DNA of 64,000 nucleotides. Source: Bryobacterales bacterium. GTDB taxonomy: Bacteria > Acidobacteriota > Terriglobia > Bryobacterales > Bryobacteraceae. Below the pieces are notes generated by a model. The model did no database searches, was not told the origin of the DNA, and saw only the letters and a list, made by a program, of their open reading frames with translations. Shown in pieces: positions 59,792-64,000 of this stretch; position 1 is the first letter of the stretch; the number at the start of each line of letters is the position of its first letter. The DNA is taken from assembly GCA_947446025.1 (NCBI GenBank), contig CANFEY010000014.1, positions 1 to 64,000 on the forward strand, written 5' to 3'. A program made the translations under genes and the position numbers.

Positions 59792-60876
59792 TGCCGGTTA
59801 CCACTCAACTCGGACAGGTCCGCAAATCGCGCGCCCTCAGCGCGGCGGACCTTGCGGCCAAGTCGGGCGTTAGCAGGCAGACTATCTACGCAATCGAAGC
59901 TGGCACCTACGTCCCGAATACCGAGGTCACGCTCCGTCTGGCGCGCGAACTTCAAGTCTCCGTGGAAGAATTGTTCTCACTCCCCGAAGAATCCGCCGCG
60001 CCGCAAGCACTCGCGGCGGACGTACTGAGCAGCGCCGCCGCGCTCAAAGGCCAGCCAGTACGTTTGGCACGCGTCGGCAACCGCCGCGTTGGAATTCCCG
60101 TCAGCGCCCGGCCCTACTTTCTTCCCGACGCCGACGCCGTGGTGACCGGTCGCGCCAGCGTGCGCGCGTTCACCACGGACGATCCGTCGCGCAAGCAACT
60201 GGTCCTGGCAGGCTGCGACCCAGCCACCAACCTGCTAGCCCGCATGGTGGAACGCACGGGCGTGGATCTCATCCCCGCGGCCGCATCCAGCAAGCTTGCA
60301 CTGCGCTGGCTGCATGAAGGCAAAGTCCACATGGCTGGATCGCACCTGGAAGATCCCGCCACCGGCGAATTCAACTTGCCCTACCTTAAAAGCGAATTCC
60401 CGCGTGAAGATTTCGCCGTGGTCACCTTCGCGCGCTGGGAAGAGGGACTCGTAGTGGCCAAGGGCAATCCCAAAGGAGTCCGTGGTGTCGCGGACCTGGC
60501 GGGCGTGCACTTCATCAACCGCGAACCGGGTTCCGGCAGCCGCGCGCTGCTCGATCAGCGGCTGAAGCAAGCCCGCATTCCTTCAAAGAGCATCGCAGGC
60601 TACGAACGCACCGCCCACGGCCACCTTGCCGCCGCCTACGCGATCGTTTCCGGCGAAGCTGACTGCTGCCTGGCCACGCGTTCCGCCGCCCGCACCTTTG
60701 ACCTCGACTTCATCCCGCTGCACAACGCACGCTATGACCTGGTGCTGCGCAAAACCACGCTGGAGTTGCCCGCCACGCAGGCCTTCCTGAACGTGCTACA
60801 ACGAGCGTCCCTGCGCCGGCAACTGGAAGCGCTTGCCGGGTACGACACCTCCCAAACAGGCAGCCTGCGGGCTTGA
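59791..60876 (+). CDS. XRE-type regulator with molybdate-PBP-like sensor domain
   Basis: A 361-residue regulator with an N-terminal Cro/C1 helix-turn-helix (about 7-61, ADLAAKSGVSRQTIYAIEAGTYVPN) and a C-terminal periplasmic-binding-protein-like domain (about 120-350). The latter has LVLAGCDPATNLLARMVERTGVDL, GSHLEDPATGEFN and FINREPGSGSRALLDQRL. The PBP-like domain (PF12727 type) is usual in molybdate or tungstate regulators and molybdopterin proteins. It overlaps the receptor stop by one base, so it is cotranscribed. It probably senses the same oxyanion that ModA binds. Confidence 0.85.
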   Translation: MPVTTQLGQVRKSRALSAADLAAKSGVSRQTIYAIEAGTYVPNTEVTLRLARELQVSVEELFSLPEESAAPQALAADVLSSAAALKGQPVRLARVGNRRVGIPVSARPYFLPDADAVVTGRASVRAFTTDDPSRKQLVLAGCDPATNLLARMVERTGVDLIPAAASSKLALRWLHEGKVHMAGSHLEDPATGEFNLPYLKSEFPREDFAVVTFARWEEGLVVAKGNPKGVRGVADLAGVHFINREPGSGSRALLDQRLKQARIPSKSIAGYERTAHGHLAAAYAIVSGEADCCLATRSAARTFDLDFIPLHNARYDLVLRKTTLELPATQAFLNVLQRASLRRQLEALAGYDTSQTGSLRA

Positions 60877-60888
60877 TATCCTCTGTTG

Positions 60889-61746
60889 GTGTCCTACACT
60901 ATACGTCAAGCCAGACCCGAAGACGCCCCCGTAGCGGGCGCGATTTGTTTTGAAGCCTTCCGCAAAATCAACACCGACCATAATTTCCCGCTCGACATCC
61001 CCAACGCGGAAATGGCGATTGGCTTCTGTACGGAACTCTTCCGCCATCCCAAGTTCTACAACGTGGTTGCCGAGGCGGATGGCAAAGTCATCGGCAGCAA
61101 CTGCCTCGACGAACGATCCGTCATCTCCGGCATCGGCCCCATCACCATCAATCCCACTTCGCAGAATCGCGGCGTAGGCAAGGCGCTGATGCTCTCCGTC
61201 CTTGATCGCGTGCGCGAGCAGGGCGCACCCGGCGTGCGTCTGGTGCAGGCGGCGTTCCACAACCGGTCGCTGTCTCTGTACACGAACCTGGGCTTCGCGG
61301 TGCGTGAGCCGCTGACGGTGGTAAACGGCACCACCGTGATCCGCCAGATCGATGGATGCGCTGTGCGTCCCGCCGCGTCCGGTGACCTGGAAGCCTGCAA
61401 CACCCTCTGCCAGAAAATCCACGGCCATCATCGCGGCGGCGAATTGAGCGACGGCATCGCCCAAGGCACCGCGTTTGTCGTCGAACGCCTGGGCCGCATC
61501 ACCGGCTACACCTCGGTCATGGGATTCTTCGGCCACAGCGTAGGCGAAGCGAACATCGACCTCATGGCGCTGATCGCCGCAACCCCGCAGTTCCACGGCC
61601 CCGGCATCTTCGTCCCATCGCGCAACACCGAACTGTTCCGCTGGTGCCTCGGGCAAGGCCTGCGGGTTTCGCAGCCGATGACGCTGATGAGCGTCGGGCT
61701 CTACAACGAACCCACCGGCCCATTCATGCCGTCGGTGACGTTTTAG
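60889..61746 (+). CDS. GNAT-family acetyltransferase (double domain)
   Basis: A 285-residue protein. The first GNAT module has IRQARPEDAPVAGAICFEAF, GIGPITINPTSQNRGVGKALMLSVLDRV (the acetyl-CoA loop Q/RxxGxG/A) and NRSLSLYTNLGFAVRE. A second degenerate module (about 150-285) begins GCAVRPAASGDLEACNTLCQKIHG. The substrate is unknown. It starts 12 bp after the regulator and may share its transcript. GTG 60889 or the TTG three bases upstream are possible starts. Confidence 0.82.
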   Translation: MSYTIRQARPEDAPVAGAICFEAFRKINTDHNFPLDIPNAEMAIGFCTELFRHPKFYNVVAEADGKVIGSNCLDERSVISGIGPITINPTSQNRGVGKALMLSVLDRVREQGAPGVRLVQAAFHNRSLSLYTNLGFAVREPLTVVNGTTVIRQIDGCAVRPAASGDLEACNTLCQKIHGHHRGGELSDGIAQGTAFVVERLGRITGYTSVMGFFGHSVGEANIDLMALIAATPQFHGPGIFVPSRNTELFRWCLGQGLRVSQPMTLMSVGLYNEPTGPFMPSVTF

Positions 61747-61750
61747 TAGT

Positions 61751-62174
61751 TCACCACGGATTGAAAATCTCAAGCCCAAGACCGGTGAAGTCTGAAACGT
61801 TTCGTGTGACGACGGTCAACCCATGTTCGGCTGCAGTCGCAGCGATGAGTCCGTCCGCCATGCTGAGTGAATGGCCTTGTTCCCGGCGAATTCCCGCGAA
61901 CACACCCCACCAGCGGTCAGCAATCGGTTACGTCACCGGAAGTACACTGCCTTCAACCGAGGGCAACAGGAAATTCTCAAACCAGTCCTCCAGTTGCGCG
62001 CGGCGCTTGCCGACGGGCATGGAGCGCAGACCCTTGCGTAGCTCTCCAGTGGTGATGACACCTGAGGAACAGCTATGGTGGAGCCTATTCGGAAAGCCAA
62101 GCGGCCACCTTCGGCTCGGGATTAGCACGGATTAGTTCAGATGGAATATTCGTATCGAGCAGGTAGCCGCTCAC
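61751..62174 (-). pseudogene. Decayed PIN-domain (VapC/FitB-like) toxin gene
   Basis: A GTG at 62174 overlaps the antitoxin stop (GTGA) and reads SGYLLDTNIPSELIRANPEPKVAAWLSE, the PIN N-terminus with the first acidic residue, then stops at 62085-62087. Another frame resumes with VITTGELRKGLRSMPVGKRRAQLEDWFENFLLPSVEGSVLPVT and meets an in-frame TAA (61928-61930). PIADRWWGVF then continues to MADGLIAATAAEHGLTVVTRNVSDFTGLGLEIFNPW. Homology spans the whole gene, but one frameshift and one nonsense codon break it. Confidence 0.85.
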
Positions 62175-62284
62175 AGAGCGATATCACGGCCCGGTGACGG
62201 ATCCCGCGAAAAGTCAACGTCCTCGGCCAAGCCCCTCACCTTTGCAAACACCTGACACTGTTCTGTTGGCTTCCCGTTGCGCAC
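62171..62284 (-). pseudogene. Antitoxin remnant upstream of the PIN pseudogene
   Basis: The last 37 codons of an antitoxin-like frame remain. They end VRGLAEDVDFSRDPSPGRDIAL and a TGA that overlaps the toxin GTG. The N-terminal DNA-binding part is not recognisable upstream (62285-62368), where frames are closed. This is consistent with a decayed FitA/VapB-type gene. Confidence 0.5.
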
Positions 62285-62368
62285 GGAAAGACGATGAAGC
62301 AGTCAATTCTTCCCTGGTTTTCCTGCAAGGAATACGGAGAGGACCGCGACATGCTGGCGCTAGCTTTG

Positions 62369-63658
62369 CTACTTCCCGTTACCGCGATAACTCACGCGCC
62401 AAATGATCTTTGCGCCATCATCGGTAACCAGCAGCGACCCATCCGCAGCTGTCGTCACACCCGATGGACGGCCCCAAGGGTTGCCATTCGCGTCGAGGAA
62501 GCCGGTGAGGAAGTCCTGATACACGCCGCTGGCCTTGCCGTTGTCGAGCGGGATGCGGATGACTTCATGGCCGGCCTTGATGGACCGGTTCCAGGACCCG
62601 TGCTCCGCGGCGAATGCGTCGTTGCGGTACTCCGCCGGAAATTGCGTGCCGGTGTAAAAGCCCATGCCCACCGAGGCACTGTGGGCCTGCACCAGCACGT
62701 CGGGCACAATGACCTTGCTCTTAAATTCAGGGTGCGCGCCCATCAGACGGGCATCCGGGTTGCCGCCGATGTAGAAGTACGGCCAGCCGTAGAAGCCGCC
62801 CTTTTCAACGTGCGTGACGTAGTCGGGAACCAGGTTGTCGCCCAGGTTGTCACGCTCATTGATGGACGTCCACAATTCACCCGTCGTGGGATGAATCGCC
62901 AACCCGACAGGATTCCGGATGCCCGATGCGTAGATCCCGACGAACGTTCCGTCGGGCTTGTACTCCAGGATGTTGGCACGGTGAAACTCCGCCGGGTGCG
63001 TGTCGGGATCGTCAATGTTGGATGCCGAGCCTACGGCCACGAACATCGATTGGCCATCGCGCGAGAACACCACGTCGCGCGTCGAATGCCCTCCCGACGG
63101 CAACTGCGCGATGATTGTCTCCGCCGCGCCGCGCGCTTTCATGTCGCCGTTGCGGTAGGGGAAGCGCACCACCGAGTTGGTGTTGCCCACATAGACGAAC
63201 TGCGGGTCGCCGCCGATGGGATAGAAGTTGATGCCAAACGCGCCGGTGAGTCCCGTAGCGAACGTCTCGGTCTGCGCCGCTCTGCCCTCCGCGGTTAACC
63301 CGCGGTAGACCGACACCGAACCCTGCTGCGAATTGACAACGAACACGTCGCCATTCGGAGCCGCACGGATCTGGCGGGGTAAGTTCGCGCCAGTCTCGGC
63401 ATAGATCCCCACTGTGAATCCGGCAGGCGCCTTGGGCATAGCTCCGGCCGGACGCTCCACCTGCTTCTGTTTGCCGGGAGTCCCGACCCCGGGGGCGGGC
63501 AGATCCTTGACCGTGATCTTGCGTGCGGTACCGGGGACAAGTTTGGCAGAATCGGGCCATGCATTCTGGCCGGTGAGAACAGTCCAGCTATCAGGCTTAG
63601 CGGCATACAGCAGCACTGCCACGGAGAGAAAAAGAGGGATCCAGCGCAAGTGTTTCAT
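62369..63658 (-). CDS. PQQ-dependent sorbosone-dehydrogenase-like protein, exported
   Basis: A 429-residue propeller with the signal peptide MKHLRWIPLFLSVAVLLYAA. Typical signatures are GFTVGIYAETGANLPRQIRAAPNGDVFVVNSQQG, VFSRDGQSMFVAVGSASNID, ASGIRNPVGLAIHPTTGELWTSINERDNLGDNLVPDYVTHVEKGGFYGWPYFYIGGN, and AEHGSWNRSIKAGHEVIRI. It belongs to the L-sorbosone dehydrogenase/glucose-sorbosone group, which uses PQQ in the periplasm. It is a different branch from the protein at 12598. No pqq genes are near. Confidence 0.87.
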   Translation of the reverse strand: MKHLRWIPLFLSVAVLLYAAKPDSWTVLTGQNAWPDSAKLVPGTARKITVKDLPAPGVGTPGKQKQVERPAGAMPKAPAGFTVGIYAETGANLPRQIRAAPNGDVFVVNSQQGSVSVYRGLTAEGRAAQTETFATGLTGAFGINFYPIGGDPQFVYVGNTNSVVRFPYRNGDMKARGAAETIIAQLPSGGHSTRDVVFSRDGQSMFVAVGSASNIDDPDTHPAEFHRANILEYKPDGTFVGIYASGIRNPVGLAIHPTTGELWTSINERDNLGDNLVPDYVTHVEKGGFYGWPYFYIGGNPDARLMGAHPEFKSKVIVPDVLVQAHSASVGMGFYTGTQFPAEYRNDAFAAEHGSWNRSIKAGHEVIRIPLDNGKASGVYQDFLTGFLDANGNPWGRPSGVTTAADGSLLVTDDGAKIIWRVSYRGNGK

Positions 63659-63687
63659 AGCGCCTCTAATGATATCAGCGCGGGCGG

Positions 63688-64000
63688 CTACTTGCGGCTC
63701 AGCATCCCCTCGATGATACTGAGCAGGTTCTTCTCGATGTTCGAGTTCAAGAGGGGATCCTCACCGGCCATCTGCAGCCGTATGATGTTTGATGTATCCA
63801 CGAACATCAGAATCGGAACGAACGGATGGTCGCTGATTCCGAAATCGGCCACGCGCCGCGTGTTGTCCTGGCTCATGGTGCCGATCGAGAATGAAGGTTT
63901 GGTCTTGGCCACGAATTTGGGCAATTGCTGCGGAGCTTCCTCATCCACCAACGCTCCGTAAATCCGGAGCCCGCGGGCGCGGTACTTGCGTTCCAAAGTG
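63688..64000 (-). CDS. Thioredoxin-like (TlpA/AhpC-type) protein, C-terminal part
   Basis: Only about the last 100 codons are in the window; the gene continues past 64000. The frame reads ERKYRARGLRIYGALVDEEAPQQLPKFVAK, then PSFSIGTM, ADFGISDHPFVPILMFVDTSNIIRLQMAGEDPLL. The cis-Pro (HPFVPILMFVD) and the 'G.l.de....' region are those of TlpA/AhpC-TSA-type folds. The CxxC region, if present, would lie outside the window. Confidence 0.7.
   Translation of the reverse strand, partial: TLERKYRARGLRIYGALVDEEAPQQLPKFVAKTKPSFSIGTMSQDNTRRVADFGISDHPFVPILMFVDTSNIIRLQMAGEDPLLNSNIEKNLLSIIEGMLSRK

Overview
The window reads as chromosomal DNA of an Acidobacteriota bacterium close to the Solibacter/Bryobacter group. 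The evidence is GC-rich coding, a protein carrying the TIGR03437 'Solibacter' domain, three TonB-dependent receptors (two with an N-terminal carboxypeptidase-regulatory-like domain), a kinase fused to a TolB/PD40 propeller, secreted 'PDLNGVW' proteins, DUF6152, PQQ-type sugar dehydrogenases and PadR control. This is inference from gene content, not from a marker-gene tree. I see no phage, insertion sequence, CRISPR array, rRNA or tRNA.

Layout. 1-484: gene debris and a folded repeat. 485-7775: Ser/Thr kinase-propeller, MmgE/PrpD protein, an exonuclease plus cNMP/CBS/DUF294 pair, a HEAT-repeat protein. 7937-18079: an exported-protein region with a large TonB receptor, two paralogous GVW proteins, a PQQ-type sugar dehydrogenase, a TIGR03437 protein, a YVTN propeller and DUF6152. 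18116-23027: pdxST, a pentapeptide protein, a LolA-like protein, and folE with two PTPS/QueD-like genes. 23111-30530: a TlpA-like thioredoxin, a ruined alpha/beta hydrolase, SGNH and CE15-like esterases, nadD, a waaA-lpxK fusion. 30537-38058: ferredoxin, argS, methyltransferase, an AraC/racemase/VOC string and a PadR operon. 38444-43574: lhgO, an MFS exporter, glmM and cdaA with a 39-codon CdaR-like remnant between them. 43585-47310: SnoaL-like protein, a frameshifted PepSY membrane protein and a siderophore-type TonB receptor. 47563-54299: hyuB, an LpxL-like acyltransferase, mnmA, iscS, a PTP-like protein, a wrecked hicBA and hemL. 54414-64000: SDR, exported RidA-like protein with ModA, a divergent TonB receptor with a PBP-domain regulator, GNAT, a wrecked PIN toxin locus, a sorbosone-type dehydrogenase and a truncated thioredoxin-like gene.

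How genes work together. pdxS/pdxT make pyridoxal phosphate, used by IscS and HemL in the same window. IscS supplies sulfur to the adjacent MnmA. WaaA-LpxK and the LpxL-like enzyme serve lipid A/Kdo assembly. CdaA and GlmM form the usual c-di-AMP/cell-wall pair, but their partner CdaR is reduced to a membrane anchor. ModA, its divergent TonB receptor and a regulator with a ModA-like sensor domain look like one oxyanion uptake and sensing unit. The siderophore receptor and PepSY protein form an iron unit that is currently frameshifted.

Several loci are decaying: two toxin-antitoxin pairs, two alpha/beta hydrolases, and two genes with single-base frameshifts. The single-base cases could be assembly errors and need read-level checking.
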